From NCBI GenBank assembly GCA_900320435.1, contig ONSH01000004.1:1-37179 (forward strand): a stretch of DNA of 37,179 nt, in the 5' to 3' direction. Of the stretch, positions 1 to 8,970 are shown one piece after another. The notes beneath the pieces were generated by a model, which was given only the letters and a program-made list of their open reading frames with translations, was not told where the DNA came from and ran no database searches. The position numbers and the translations under genes were made by a program. Numbering within the stretch: the first letter of the stretch is position 1; each line of letters starts with the position of its first letter. This DNA comes from an uncultured Prevotellaceae bacterium (GTDB lineage: Bacteria > Bacteroidota > Bacteroidia > Bacteroidales > Bacteroidaceae).

Positions 1-1050
1 GTGTACGACCTCCTGGCCGTGCGCATCGTCTTCGACACGCCGCGACAGGAAGATGAGGTGGAGGAGTGCTGGCGCATCTACGCCATTGCCTCGTCCATAT
101 ACCGCCCGCATCCGGAGCGCCTGCGCGACTGGCTCTCACACCCGAAAGCCAACGGATATCAGGCTCTGCAGACAACGCTTATGTCGAAGCGCGGCCGCTG
201 GATAGAGTTGCAAATCCGTTCGCGCCGTATGGACGAGATTGCGGAGCAGGGTTTTGCAGCCCATTGGAAATATAAGGAAGGAGGCAAGGAGGCCGAAGAC
301 AGCGAGAACGAACTCAACCGCTGGCTCTCTACCATCAAGGAGATATTGGACGATCCGCAGCCCAATGCGGTGGATTTCCTCAACACCATCAAGCTGAACC
401 TCTATGCCAGCGAGATATTCGTCGTGACCCCCAAGGGCGACTTCAAGACGATGCCGGCGGGCAGCACCGTGCTCGATTTCGCCTTCTCCATCCACACCTT
501 CCTCGGTACCCATTGCATCGGCGCCAAGGTCAATCACAAGCTGGAGGGTTTGGGCTATCATCTCGAAAGCGGCGACCAGGTGGAAATCCTCACCGGCAAG
601 CAGAACCGCGTGTCCAAGGAGTGGCTCGACTACGCCACCACCGCCAAAGCTCGCAGCAAAATCACTTCGATGCTCAAACGCAACGACCGCGAGTTGCAGC
701 GTGTGGGCAAAGAGCGTCTGGCCGCGCTGTTCGAAGAGTTGGACATCGAGCGCAACAGCTACTTGGAGGACCGCCTTTGCGAGTTGCACGGTGTGCGCCT
801 GAGAGAGGAGCTCTATCAGGCCATTGGAAGCGGAAGCATCGTGCTTGACAAGGACGACCGCAACATCATATTGGGAAAGAAGCACCGCAACTGGCTGCGT
901 CACCTGCCGCTCATCGGGCGCAAGAAAAAGGATGCGAGACAAACGGCACAGACGGTGGTGCTCCAAGTGGAGGTGCAGGCCGACGATGCCGACGATGTTG
1001 TGCGCGAATTGGAAAAGATGGGCTTAAAGGCCGTTAAGAAGCTTACGTAG
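1..1050 (+). CDS. RelA/SpoT-family (p)ppGpp synthetase/hydrolase, 3' part, cut by window edge
   Basis: This is the C-terminal part of a bifunctional-type RSH stringent-response enzyme that makes or degrades (p)ppGpp in the cytoplasm. The first ~95 residues match the end of the synthetase domain (HPKANGYQALQTT, then ELQIRS and AAHWKYKEG). A TGS domain spans about residues 135-200 (VTPKGDF, STVLDFAFSIH, GDQVEILTG). A helical region follows. The window opens inside the synthetase domain, so residue 1 is not the true start; the hydrolase domain and the start lie upstream. The protein stops about 150 residues after TGS with a charged Lys-rich tail, and no RIS or ACT domain is recognisable, which E. 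coli-type RSH proteins carry. The last 27 bases overlap the 3' end of the convergent merR gene. Family confidence is high; whether it is the cell's only RSH cannot be told. Confidence 0.93.
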   Translation: MYDLLAVRIVFDTPRQEDEVEECWRIYAIASSIYRPHPERLRDWLSHPKANGYQALQTTLMSKRGRWIELQIRSRRMDEIAEQGFAAHWKYKEGGKEAEDSENELNRWLSTIKEILDDPQPNAVDFLNTIKLNLYASEIFVVTPKGDFKTMPAGSTVLDFAFSIHTFLGTHCIGAKVNHKLEGLGYHLESGDQVEILTGKQNRVSKEWLDYATTAKARSKITSMLKRNDRELQRVGKERLAALFEELDIERNSYLEDRLCELHGVRLREELYQAIGSGSIVLDKDDRNIILGKKHRNWLRHLPLIGRKKKDARQTAQTVVLQVEVQADDADDVVRELEKMGLKAVKKLT

Positions 1051-1368
1051 CTCCACAAGCTCGTTGCGCACTTGCTGCAACTGCTCAAGAACCTGTGTGG
1101 TGTTCTGTACGGCGCCGCGTTTGGCAGCGAGCGTCTTTTGAGCAACGGACAACTTCATACCACGCACTTTCACCAAATTGTAAATGAGGCGAATCTCCTC
1201 AATATTCTCTTTGGTGTACATCCTGACGCCCCTGCCGTTCTTCTTCGGGGCGATGCTGGGAAACTCGGATTCCCAGAAACGCAAAAGCGACTCGTTGACC
1301 CCGAATTCCTGGGCCACTTCTCCGATGGAGTAGTACAGTTTGAGGTCTTTGTTGGGATTCAGTGCCAT
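1024..1368 (-). CDS. MerR-family transcriptional regulator, 114 aa
   Basis: A small cytoplasmic DNA-binding protein with the MerR winged-helix signature at its N-terminus: YYSIGEVAQEFGVNESLLRFWE, read here as the segments YYSIGEVAQEF and GVNESLLRFWE, followed by the wing (GRGVRMYTKENIEEIRLI). The C-terminal third (QNTTQVLEQLQQVRNELVELRK) looks like a short dimerising coiled coil. There is no room for an effector domain, as in the short MerR proteins common in Bacteroidetes. The ATG at 1368 is chosen because a TACTTTTG -7 box lies 22 bases upstream and the HTH starts right after it; longer readings of the same frame run antisense into alaS. It is divergent from alaS and convergent with the RSH gene, overlapping it by 27 bases. 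Its target is unknown. Confidence 0.9.
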   Translation of the reverse strand: MALNPNKDLKLYYSIGEVAQEFGVNESLLRFWESEFPSIAPKKNGRGVRMYTKENIEEIRLIYNLVKVRGMKLSVAQKTLAAKRGAVQNTTQVLEQLQQVRNELVELRKLLNGL

Positions 1369-1390
1369 GATTTCGTGTGATAACTCGTTG

Positions 1391-1398
1391 CAAAAGTA
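1391..1398 (-). promoter_or_regulatory. -7 promoter element TACTTTTG for merR
   Basis: On the minus strand the bases read TACTTTTG, a match to the Bacteroidetes primary-sigma -7 consensus TAnnTTTG. There are 22 bases from its end to the merR ATG. No convincing -33 TTTG was found. Confidence 0.7.
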
Positions 1399-1461
1399 CA
1401 AAAAATAGTTGATAGATAAAAGCAGATTGGGGACAGTTTTTCTCTTTTTGATATTTTTTTG

Positions 1462-1469
1462 TAATTTTG
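1462..1469 (+). promoter_or_regulatory. -7 promoter element TAATTTTG for alaS
   Basis: TAATTTTG matches the Bacteroidetes -7 consensus and lies 22 bases before the alaS ATG in an A/T-rich gap. The expected -33 position holds only a T run. With the minus-strand box at 1391-1398 it forms a divergent pair serving merR and alaS. Confidence 0.7.
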
Positions 1470-1491
1470 CACCCGAAAAAAACATTCTATT

Positions 1492-4107
1492 ATGACTGCA
1501 AACGAAATACGAGAGTCTTTCAAGAAATTCTTTGAATCCAAAGGACACCTTATAGTGCCCTCTGCCCCCATGGTCATCAAGGACGATCCCACGTTGATGT
1601 TCACCAATGCCGGCATGAACCAGTTTAAGGACATCATTCTGGGCAACGCCACCCCCAAGAGCCGCCGTCAGGCCGACACGCAGAAGTGTCTGCGCGTGAG
1701 CGGCAAGCACAACGATTTGGAGGAGGTGGGTCACGACACCTACCACCACACCATGTTCGAGATGCTGGGCAACTGGAGTTTCGGCGACTATTTCAAGAAG
1801 GAGGCCATCTCCTGGGCTTGGGAGTATCTGGTGGATGTGCTCAAGCTCGACCCCAAAGACCTGTATGCCACCGTCTTCGAGGGCAGTAAAGAAGAAGGCC
1901 TCGAGCGTGACGAAGAAGCTGCCAAGATTTGGGAGCAGTATCTGCCGAAAGACCACATCATCAACGGCAACAAGCACGATAACTTCTGGGAAATGGGCGA
2001 CACGGGTCCCTGTGGTCCCTGCTCCGAAATACACATCGACAGCCGCTCCGAGGAGGAGAAGCTGAAGGTGCCCGGTGCACAGATGGTGAACAAGGATCAT
2101 CCCCAGGTCATCGAAATCTGGAACCTGGTCTTCATGCAGTACAACCGCAAGGCCGACCACTCCCTGGAGCCTCTGCCCGCCAAGGTAATCGACACGGGTA
2201 TGGGCTTCGAGCGTCTGGTGCGCACGATGCAGGGTAAGACGAGCAACTACGACACAGACGTCTTTCAGCCGCTCATTCGCGTGATGGCCGAGAAGGCCGG
2301 GACGCACTACGGAGAGAATGAAGAGAAGGATATTGCCATGCGTGTCATTGTGGACCACCTGCGTGCCATCGCCTTCTCCATCGCCGACGGCCAGCTGCCC
2401 TCTAACGCCAAAGCCGGCTACGTAATCCGACGCATCCTGCGCCGCGCCGTGCGCTACGGCTACACCTTCCTCGGCCAGAAGCAGGCGTTTATGTATTCAC
2501 TGGTGCCCTGCCTGGTGGAAGAGATGGGTGCGGCATTCCCCGAAATCGCAGCTCAAAAGGAGCTCATCATGAAGGTGATGAAGGAAGAGGAAGATTCTTT
2601 CCTGCGCACTTTGGAGACGGGCATCCGTCTGTTGGATAAGCTGGTCGAGGAGACCAAGGCCGCCGGCAGCAACATGCTTTCCGGTGAGAGAGCCTTCACG
2701 CTGTTTGACACCTACGGATTCCCTCTGGATCTCACCCAGCTGATTTGCCGCGAGAAGGGACTTGCGGTGGACGAGGACGGATTCCGTGCTGAGATGGAGA
2801 AGCAGAAGGCTCGCGCCCGCAACGCCGCTCAGGTTGAGATGGGCGACTGGCATGTGCTGCGCGAGGGCGAAAGCCGCTTCGTAGGTTATGACTTTACGGA
2901 ATACACCTGTCACATCCTCAAATACCGTGAGGTGAAGCAAAAGAAGGGCATGGTCTATGAGGCCATTCTTGATGAGACGCCTTTCTATGGCGAAATGGGT
3001 GGTGAAGTCGGTGATTCCGGCGTGTTGGTCAACGGCGAGGAGACCATTCAAGTGTTGGACACCAAGAAGGAAAACGGTGTGTCTGTGCACATCCTCAACA
3101 AGATACCCCAAAACCCCGATTCAGAGTTCATGGCCTGCGTCGATGTGGACCGTCGCCGCGCCATTGAGGCCAACCACACTTGCACGCACCTTCTGGATGA
3201 GGCTTTGCGCACGGTGCTCGGCGCTCATGTGGAGCAGAAGGGCTCGTTGGTGAGCGCAGAGGGTTTGCGCTTCGACTTCTCCCACTTTGAGAAGGTCAGC
3301 GCAGAGCAGTTGCGTGAGGTGGAGCATTTGGTGAACGAAAAGATACGCGAGAATCTTCCTCTGCAGGAATACCGCGACACGCCGATAGAAGAAGCCAAGA
3401 AGTTGGGCGCCATCGCCCTCTTCGGCGAGAAATACGGCGACCGGGTGCGCGTGGTGCAGTTCGGCAGGAGTGTGGAGTTCTGTGGCGGATGTCACGCCTC
3501 TTCCACCGGTTGTCTCGGCATGATGCGCATCGTCTCCGAGAGCAGTGTGGCTGCCGGTGTGCGCCGCATAGAAGCCATCACTGGCAAGGCTGTGGAGGAT
3601 CTGCTTGACCGTCTGCAGGACAGCATGACGGATCTCCGTGCGCTGTTCAACAACGCTCCCGACCTGATGTCCACCGTCAAAAAGGCCATCAATGACAACG
3701 CCGAGCTCAAGAAGCAGGTGGACAGCTTCAAGGCGGAGGCTGCGCTAAAATATAAGGAGAGTCTCATTGCCAAGGCGCGTGAAGTGAACGGCGTGCGCGT
3801 CATTTCCGGCGTTCTTCCGATTGAGGCGCAGACGGCCAAGGATATGGCGTTCCAGCTGCGCGGCGCTTTCACCGAGCAGACGCTCGTGGTCATCGGCGGT
3901 TTCTCAGAAGGAAAGCCTTCGCTCACAGTGTCGCTTTCTGAGGATCTCACCAAGGAAGGCAAGAATGCGGGCCAGATGGTGCGCGAAGCCGGCCGTCTCA
4001 TTCAGGGCGGCGGTGGCGGTCAGCCTCATTTCGCACAGGCTGGCGGTAAGAATGTCGACGGTCTGAAGGCAGCTGTTGACAAGGTAGTGGAAATGGCTAC
4101 GGCGTAA
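1492..4107 (+). CDS. alaS: Alanine--tRNA ligase
   Basis: Cytoplasmic class II aminoacyl-tRNA synthetase that charges tRNA-Ala, 871 aa, the usual full length. The N-terminal catalytic core begins with the family pattern [13 protein letters not shown] and PSAPMV, followed by [11 protein letters not shown]. The class II motif 3 region reads DTGMGFERL near residue 240. The editing domain has the zinc-binding HTCTH motif near residue 560 and the CGGCH motif near residue 665. The C-Ala domain ends with the glycine-rich [14 protein letters not shown] segment. The start ATG follows a clear -7 box. The gene is divergent from merR, and its stop lies 8 bases from the stop of the convergent helicase gene. 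Nothing is missing or unusual. Confidence 0.98.
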   Translation: MTANEIRESFKKFFESKGHLIVPSAPMVIKDDPTLMFTNAGMNQFKDIILGNATPKSRRQADTQKCLRVSGKHNDLEEVGHDTYHHTMFEMLGNWSFGDYFKKEAISWAWEYLVDVLKLDPKDLYATVFEGSKEEGLERDEEAAKIWEQYLPKDHIINGNKHDNFWEMGDTGPCGPCSEIHIDSRSEEEKLKVPGAQMVNKDHPQVIEIWNLVFMQYNRKADHSLEPLPAKVIDTGMGFERLVRTMQGKTSNYDTDVFQPLIRVMAEKAGTHYGENEEKDIAMRVIVDHLRAIAFSIADGQLPSNAKAGYVIRRILRRAVRYGYTFLGQKQAFMYSLVPCLVEEMGAAFPEIAAQKELIMKVMKEEEDSFLRTLETGIRLLDKLVEETKAAGSNMLSGERAFTLFDTYGFPLDLTQLICREKGLAVDEDGFRAEMEKQKARARNAAQVEMGDWHVLREGESRFVGYDFTEYTCHILKYREVKQKKGMVYEAILDETPFYGEMGGEVGDSGVLVNGEETIQVLDTKKENGVSVHILNKIPQNPDSEFMACVDVDRRRAIEANHTCTHLLDEALRTVLGAHVEQKGSLVSAEGLRFDFSHFEKVSAEQLREVEHLVNEKIRENLPLQEYRDTPIEEAKKLGAIALFGEKYGDRVRVVQFGRSVEFCGGCHASSTGCLGMMRIVSESSVAAGVRRIEAITGKAVEDLLDRLQDSMTDLRALFNNAPDLMSTVKKAINDNAELKKQVDSFKAEAALKYKESLIAKAREVNGVRVISGVLPIEAQTAKDMAFQLRGAFTEQTLVVIGGFSEGKPSLTVSLSEDLTKEGKNAGQMVREAGRLIQGGGGGQPHFAQAGGKNVDGLKAAVDKVVEMATA

Positions 4108-4115
4108 GTCGCCGC

Positions 4116-5564
4116 TCAGTCGTCCCCTTCCGCCGTCTCCTGCTGTTGGCGGGGCCAGTTGATGAGGAACACCTTCTCCGTGGCGCGTGTCAGTGCGGTG
4201 TAGAGCCAGCGGAAGTAGTCTTCGGAAAGCATGTCTTCCGACACGTATCCCTGATCGATATAGACATGGGCCCATTGTCCGCCCTGTGCTTTGTGACAGG
4301 TGACGGCATAGGCGTATTTGATTTGCAGGGCGTTCAGATGGACGTCCTGCTTCATTTTTTCCATACGCTCCTTCTTGCCGGGAATATCGTCGTAGTCGTT
4401 CCAGACGGCGTCCCAGAGGGCTTTCTGCTGTTCTGCCGTGAGGGCGGGGCTCTCACTCTGAAGCGTGTTCATCATGATGGTGGCGTCAATCTCCATGCGG
4501 TTGTAATCGGGCAGTTCTATGGTGGCGTCGGCAAAGCGCAGGCCGTAGAGCTCGCGCTCGTTGCTGTAGCGGCGCACAACGGCCATATCGCCGTTGGCCA
4601 GGAAGGAAGATATCTGATTTTCTTTGGCAGTAGGGGCTGGCATCCATCGGTAATTGTTCTTCACAATCATGATGCGGTCGCCCGAGCACAGTTCCTCGGC
4701 GTGGTCCAGGATGCGGGCGCGTATGCCTTGATTGAAGAGGGCCGCACGCTTGTTGCTGCGTGTCACCACGATGGTTTCGTCTTCTCCCACGCGGTAGTAG
4801 CTCTCTTCCATAGCCTCCAATAGTTCGTTGCCGTTCACGGCTCGGATGTCGGCAAATCCTTGCAGCCGCAATCGCGGGAAATCAAAGACGTCTCCTTCGG
4901 TGAGCAGGGTGCGCAGCATGGTGGCGTTCCACAGGATGCCGGAGGCCTCGGTTTGGCGCACCACTTGTCGCAGGGTGAACTCCGTCACGGAGAGGCCGTA
5001 GCCTTCCAGGTTGTCGCTGTTCAGCGCGGGGCTCTCTGTCTCTCCCACGGGCGGCAGCTGCGCTTCGTCGCCGATGAGCATCAGGCGGCAGTCGCGTCCG
5101 GTGTAAACGAATCGGATGAGATCGTCGAGCAGCTGTCCTTCGCCGAAGAGTCCTCCGCTGATGCCGTAGTTTTGTATCATGGAGGCTTCGTCCACCAAAA
5201 ACAGGGTGCCGGGCACCAGATTTGGCATGGCGGTGAAATGTTCGTCATCGCCAAAGCTCTTGCGCCGGTAGATGAATTTGTGGATGGTGAAGGCAGGGAG
5301 TCCGGAGTAGTCGCTCATGACTTTCGCGGCCCGTCCTGTGGGTGCCAGGAGCGCCACTCTTTGCTGCAGGGAAATCCATGTTTTCACCAGGGCGGCAATG
5401 AGGCTCGTTTTGCCGGTTCCGGCATATCCTTTAAGCACGAAAATCCGGTCTGCGTCACGGCTCAATAGGAAGTCTTCCCACAGGTGCACCACTTGGAGTT
5501 GTTCCGGAGTGGCCTGATGTGGAAAATTTTCCAATATCTTTGCTGCTAAATTCCCGTTATGCAT
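4116..5564 (-). CDS. RecD-like ATP-dependent DNA helicase, 482 aa
   Basis: A superfamily 1 helicase of the ExoV-alpha/RecD2-like type, likely acting in DNA repair or recombination. Walker A is GYAGTGKT (residues 46-53). Walker B is LFLVDEAS, followed by LIGDEAQLPPVG (motif III type). The C-terminal UvrD_C_2 region carries YAVTCHKAQGGQW and LYTALTRATEKVF, motifs V and VI. The open frame extends upstream to a TTG at 5597, but a promoter-like TACTTTTT at 5598-5605 would place transcription start after that codon, so the ATG at 5564 is preferred. No long N-terminal RecD2 helix-hairpin domain is present; this short form is common in Bacteroidetes. It is convergent with alaS and divergent from the next gene. 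The exact cellular role is inferred from the family. Confidence 0.9.
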   Translation of the reverse strand: MHNGNLAAKILENFPHQATPEQLQVVHLWEDFLLSRDADRIFVLKGYAGTGKTSLIAALVKTWISLQQRVALLAPTGRAAKVMSDYSGLPAFTIHKFIYRRKSFGDDEHFTAMPNLVPGTLFLVDEASMIQNYGISGGLFGEGQLLDDLIRFVYTGRDCRLMLIGDEAQLPPVGETESPALNSDNLEGYGLSVTEFTLRQVVRQTEASGILWNATMLRTLLTEGDVFDFPRLRLQGFADIRAVNGNELLEAMEESYYRVGEDETIVVTRSNKRAALFNQGIRARILDHAEELCSGDRIMIVKNNYRWMPAPTAKENQISSFLANGDMAVVRRYSNERELYGLRFADATIELPDYNRMEIDATIMMNTLQSESPALTAEQQKALWDAVWNDYDDIPGKKERMEKMKQDVHLNALQIKYAYAVTCHKAQGGQWAHVYIDQGYVSEDMLSEDYFRWLYTALTRATEKVFLINWPRQQQETAEGDD

Positions 5565-5597
5565 GCTCTCGTGTGGAAAAATCTCTGTTTTTATCAA

Positions 5598-5605
5598 AAA
5601 AAGTA
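5598..5605 (-). promoter_or_regulatory. Possible -7 element TACTTTTT for the helicase gene
   Basis: The minus strand reads TACTTTTT, one base off TAnnTTTG. It is the only candidate in the divergent gap upstream of the helicase and lies 33 bases before the ATG at 5564. It argues against use of the TTG codon at 5597. Confidence 0.45.
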
Positions 5606-5637
5606 CCCGTTTTAGGAGTAGTTATCGTTAAATTTCG

Positions 5638-5645
5638 TACATTTG
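5638..5645 (+). promoter_or_regulatory. -7 element TACATTTG for the 230-aa gene operon
   Basis: TACATTTG fits the TAnnTTTG consensus and lies 35 bases before the ATG at 5681. It probably drives the three-gene group that ends with rsmD. No -33 TTTG at the usual distance was seen. Confidence 0.65.
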
Positions 5646-5680
5646 TGATGCGAATATACGAAAAAAAATGAAATAAAACC

Positions 5681-6373
5681 ATGAAAAAAGTAATTAACTT
5701 AGTTTTGGGCATCTGTGCTGTGGCACTTTTGTTCATTTGTTGGCGCAGCATCGCCGACGACCAGGACTTCAATGCCGAGGTGGCTGCGCGCGAGGCTGTG
5801 GTCAAGGCACGTCTGCTCGAGATTCGTGATGCCGAAGAGGCATTCAAGAACCAGCATCCTGACGGAGAATACTGTGCCGATTGGGATGTGTTGATCGCTT
5901 TCGTCAAGAACGGCAAGTTGCCCATTGTCATGAAGCAGGGCACGCTCTCCGACGAGCAGATGGACAAGGGCCTGACCGAGCGCAAGGCTGCCGATATTGT
6001 CAACAGCGGCGACCAGGCTGCCATCATTGCCAACGGCTTGCAGGATTTCCGTCGTGACACCGTTTGGGTGAGCCTTCAAGACTCTCTCTACAAGAAGGAC
6101 GGCTTTGTAGCCGACTCTCTGCGCTACATCCCCTTCTCCGGCGGCGACACCTTCGAGATCATCGCGTGCCCCAACACGACCAAGTCCGGCGCCATCATTC
6201 AGGTGATGGAGTGCAACGCCCCCTATGATAGCTACCTCAAGGGTATGGGTAAGCGCGGTGCCCGCTTGATTTACAACAACAAAGAAGCTGCAGAAGCCAA
6301 GGGCGCTTATCCCGGCCTGAAGATTGGTGATGCAGGTAACGGTTGGAACAACAATGCCGGCAACTGGGAATAA
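5681..6373 (+). CDS. Membrane-anchored protein of unknown function, 230 aa
   Basis: Not recognised beyond the Bacteroidetes. The N-terminus is MKKVINLVLGICAVALLFICW, seen here as a single hydrophobic segment (residues 4-21) that probably anchors the protein in the inner membrane with the rest in the periplasm. A charged, likely helical stretch follows (residues 28-60, rich in Ala, Glu and Arg, including EVAAREAVVKARLLEIRDA). The remainder is mixed alpha/beta with no catalytic motif I can name. It ends in an Asn/Gly-rich tail (GNGWNNNAGNWE). The next gene starts 7 bases after its stop and rsmD follows, so the three are probably co-transcribed. A role in envelope or cell-growth functions is only a guess from the anchor and context. 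Confidence 0.8.
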   Translation: MKKVINLVLGICAVALLFICWRSIADDQDFNAEVAAREAVVKARLLEIRDAEEAFKNQHPDGEYCADWDVLIAFVKNGKLPIVMKQGTLSDEQMDKGLTERKAADIVNSGDQAAIIANGLQDFRRDTVWVSLQDSLYKKDGFVADSLRYIPFSGGDTFEIIACPNTTKSGAIIQVMECNAPYDSYLKGMGKRGARLIYNNKEAAEAKGAYPGLKIGDAGNGWNNNAGNWE

Positions 6374-6380
6374 TTCCCTG

Positions 6381-7133
6381 ATGAGTTACAGTCTATCCAT
6401 CCGCACTTGTGCGGGTGGATTTTCTTTTCTCGTCCACAGCGTAGCTTCCGGGCAGCTGGTCATCGAAGATATGGTGCCGGCGAAGGAAGGTGAGTCCGAG
6501 GCGGACAACTTTGCCCGACTGCTCACACACCCACGCTTGTTGGGGCGCGACTACGAGCGTGTGCGCTTCCTGTCCGATGCGCCCACCACGCAGATTCCTC
6601 TCGACGACTTCCGTCGCGAAGACATCGTGGCCATCTACCGTCAGGTGTTCTCCGAGAGCACGGCGCGTGCGGAAGATCTGGCCGTACAGATTCTGCCCGG
6701 GCTGGAGGTGGTCTGCATCTACCATTTGCCCTCTGCCATAGAGCAGTCGCTCAGAGAGGTGTTCCCTCAGGCCACCATACAGAACCTTCCTGCTTGCCTG
6801 ATGGAGTATGTCGCTTCCCGTGCCCAAGGCATGCGTTCGGCAGACTATGAGGGAGGCCATCGCGGTGCCGTCGCTTTTCACGTTGTGGTTGAAGGCTCCA
6901 ATCTTCTTGTTGTGGCCACCTCCCGCGGTCGTCTGCAGTATGCCAACTCGTTTGTCTGCGAAAACGATGCAGACCGCCTCTATTTCCTTCTGAGTGTGTG
7001 GCATCTGCTGCAGATGGATTCGCAATACGACACGTGTAACCTCTATGACGCTTCGCCCGAATTCCAGAATCGGGTGCATGAGTTCATTGCTTCGGTGAAG
7101 CCGCAGGCTCTGCCTTCTTTGGTGTATCTCTAG
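6381..7133 (+). CDS. DUF3822 family protein, 250 aa
   Basis: Matches by eye the Bacteroidetes-specific DUF3822 family, which commonly sits directly before rsmD. Visible features are an N-terminal strand-rich region (SYSLSIRTCAGGFSFLVHS) and a central FHVVVEGSNLLVVATSRGRL segment. The layout suggests an actin/Hsp70-like (ASKHA) fold, but I see no clear ATP-binding motif and the function is unknown. The ATG at 6381 is chosen because it follows the preceding stop by 7 bases and opens the conserved N-terminus; the frame is open upstream to 6324 only as overlap with the previous gene. rsmD begins 3 bases after the stop, so translational coupling is likely. Confidence 0.75.
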   Translation: MSYSLSIRTCAGGFSFLVHSVASGQLVIEDMVPAKEGESEADNFARLLTHPRLLGRDYERVRFLSDAPTTQIPLDDFRREDIVAIYRQVFSESTARAEDLAVQILPGLEVVCIYHLPSAIEQSLREVFPQATIQNLPACLMEYVASRAQGMRSADYEGGHRGAVAFHVVVEGSNLLVVATSRGRLQYANSFVCENDADRLYFLLSVWHLLQMDSQYDTCNLYDASPEFQNRVHEFIASVKPQALPSLVYL

Positions 7134-7136
7134 CCT

Positions 7137-7685
7137 ATGCGCGTCATCACGGGGAAATACAAGGGTCGTCACTTCGAGGTGCCACGTACGTTCAAGGCGC
7201 GGCCCACGACGGATTTTGCCAAGGAGAATCTCTTCAATGTGCTCAACGGCTACCTCGACTGGTCGGAAGGGCCGGTGGCTTTGGATCTTTTCAGCGGCAC
7301 CGGCAGCATCACTCTGGAGCTGCTTTCGCGCGGTTGTTCCCGTGTCATCAGTGTGGAGAAGGATCCGCTCCACCATCGTTTTATCAAGAGTTTTGTGGAG
7401 CAGTTGGGCGACACGGCGGCGCTTCCCTTACGCGCGGACGTGTTCCAATTTTTAAACAGATGCCGGGAGCAGTTCGATTTTATCTTTGCCGATCCGCCTT
7501 ATCAGTTGGAGAACATTGAGGACTTGCCCGACCTGGTGCTCTCACGCAGTTTGCTCCGTGAGGGCGGTCTTTTTGTTCTGGAGCACGGCAAGGCTCAAGA
7601 TTTCTCTTCTCATCCGGCGTTCGTTGACCATCGCGCCTACGGCAGCGTCAACTTCTCCTTCTTCAGCCTTTCTTCCCCTGCGTGA
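7137..7685 (+). CDS. rsmD: 16S rRNA (guanine(966)-N2)-methyltransferase RsmD
   Basis: SAM-dependent methyltransferase that modifies G966 of 16S rRNA during 30S assembly. At 182 aa it has the normal family length. The start MRVITGKYKGRHFEVP is typical, followed by RPTTDFAKENLFNVL. SAM-binding motif I is ALDLFSGTGSITLELLSRG (near residues 48-66), then VISVEKD. The catalytic N6/N2-MTase motif is DPPY near residue 120. It is the last gene of the 230-aa/DUF3822/rsmD group, 3 bases after the previous stop. Its final 23 bases overlap the end of the convergent MATE transporter gene. No coaD follows on the same strand. Confidence 0.93.
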   Translation: MRVITGKYKGRHFEVPRTFKARPTTDFAKENLFNVLNGYLDWSEGPVALDLFSGTGSITLELLSRGCSRVISVEKDPLHHRFIKSFVEQLGDTAALPLRADVFQFLNRCREQFDFIFADPPYQLENIEDLPDLVLSRSLLREGGLFVLEHGKAQDFSSHPAFVDHRAYGSVNFSFFSLSSPA

Positions 7686-8970
7686 TCCAGGGCCTTTTGT
7701 AGAGCGTCTGGGTGAGTCCGCGCACAAAGAGATAAGATAGAAAGGCCGCCCACAGTCCGTGGTTGCCGTATAGCGGGCCCCACCACCAATAGAGGACGAA
7801 GAACGTCGTCATGCCGACGGCAGTGGCCAGAAGCATGCCGCGTGTGTCGGTCTCGCCGATGAAGATGCCGTCCCAAATGAAGGTGGCGACGCTGCAGAGC
7901 GGGATGAGCAGAGTCCAGGGTTGATACACCTGCGCCGCCTGCACGACATCGGCATTGTTGGAGAGCAGCGAGAGAAACGGTTTGCCTCCGAGGCCGTAAG
8001 CCGCGGTAAAGAGCACCACCATCAGCCCTCCCCACAGGAACAGACGCCCGACGGTCATGCGATGCAGTCGTGTGTTGCCGGCCCCAACGGCGCGTCCGAC
8101 AATGGCCTCTCCGGCGCAGGCAAATCCGTCCATGATGTAGCTGTAGAGGGTGAAGAGCTGCATGAGCATGGTGTTGACGGCCAAAGCGGTGTCGCCCAGT
8201 GATGCTCCTGCCGCGATGAAATAGAAGTGGATGGCGATGAGACAGAGCGTGCGCAGAAAGAGGTCCTTGTTGAGATTGAAGAAGCTGAGCATGGCGCCCA
8301 CATCCAGTGCCGTGTGCCAGGAGAGCACGGGCAGGAAGCGGCGGTAGTGCCACCACCACAGCACCGCGGCTGTGAGCAGTCCGGCATATTGTGCCGCCAC
8401 GGTGCCCAGAGCCACGCCGCGGAGCCCCATGTCGCAGCCGAAGACAAAGACGAGGGAGAGGAGTATGTTGGAAACGTTCTGCACGACGGCCACCCACATG
8501 GGCAGACGCGAATTCTGCATCCCCACATACCAGCCGGAGAAGACAAAAAGCAGTAGGGCGGCCGGAGCGCCCCAAATGCAGATGCGGAAGTAGAGGGCGG
8601 CCAGGCGGCGCACCTCTTCCGAGGGATCAATCAGATGCAAGGCCAGCTGCGACACGGGTGTCTGCAGCAGCACAAGGAGCAGGGAGAGGGCCAGCGCCAC
8701 CACTGTGCCGCGTGCCAGCTGGTCCATGATGTCGTGCGGGCTTTGCCGGCCGTAGGCCTGTGCCGTGAGTCCGCTGGTGCCCATGCGCAGGAAGCTGAAC
8801 ATCCAGTAGATAACGTTGAAGAGCATGCCGCCCACAGCGATGGCCCCCAGATAGACTTTGGCGCCGAGATGTCCCGTGATGGCGACGTCCACCAGCCCCA
8901 ATAGCGGCACCGTGATGTTGGACACGATGCTGGGCAGGGCGATGCGCAGTATTTCTCGGTTCAGAGCCAT
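7663..8970 (-). CDS. MATE family multidrug/metabolite efflux transporter, 435 aa
   Basis: An inner-membrane cation/drug antiporter of the MATE (NorM/DinF-like) family. It opens with NREILRIALPSIVSNITVPLLG, seen here as NREILRIALPSI and VSNITVPLLGLVD, typical of the first MATE helix. About twelve hydrophobic segments follow, with the second-half counterpart near AVNTMLMQLFTLYSYIMDGFA. The length is normal for the family. The substrate cannot be read from sequence. It is the last gene of a minus-strand group: its first 10 bases overlap the stop of the epimerase gene, and its last 23 bases overlap rsmD tail to tail. Confidence 0.92.
   Translation of the reverse strand: MALNREILRIALPSIVSNITVPLLGLVDVAITGHLGAKVYLGAIAVGGMLFNVIYWMFSFLRMGTSGLTAQAYGRQSPHDIMDQLARGTVVALALSLLLVLLQTPVSQLALHLIDPSEEVRRLAALYFRICIWGAPAALLLFVFSGWYVGMQNSRLPMWVAVVQNVSNILLSLVFVFGCDMGLRGVALGTVAAQYAGLLTAAVLWWWHYRRFLPVLSWHTALDVGAMLSFFNLNKDLFLRTLCLIAIHFYFIAAGASLGDTALAVNTMLMQLFTLYSYIMDGFACAGEAIVGRAVGAGNTRLHRMTVGRLFLWGGLMVVLFTAAYGLGGKPFLSLLSNNADVVQAAQVYQPWTLLIPLCSVATFIWDGIFIGETDTRGMLLATAVGMTTFFVLYWWWGPLYGNHGLWAAFLSYLFVRGLTQTLYKRPWITQGKKG

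Noticed and set aside
1369..2358. Upstream extension of the merR frame into alaS, giving a 444-aa protein
   Set aside because: The extra part is antisense to alaS; the MerR HTH starts right at the ATG at 1368, which has its own promoter.
5565..5597. TTG at 5597 as the helicase start
   Set aside because: A promoter-like box lies directly upstream at 5598-5605, so the codon would not be within the transcript; the ATG at 5564 fits better.
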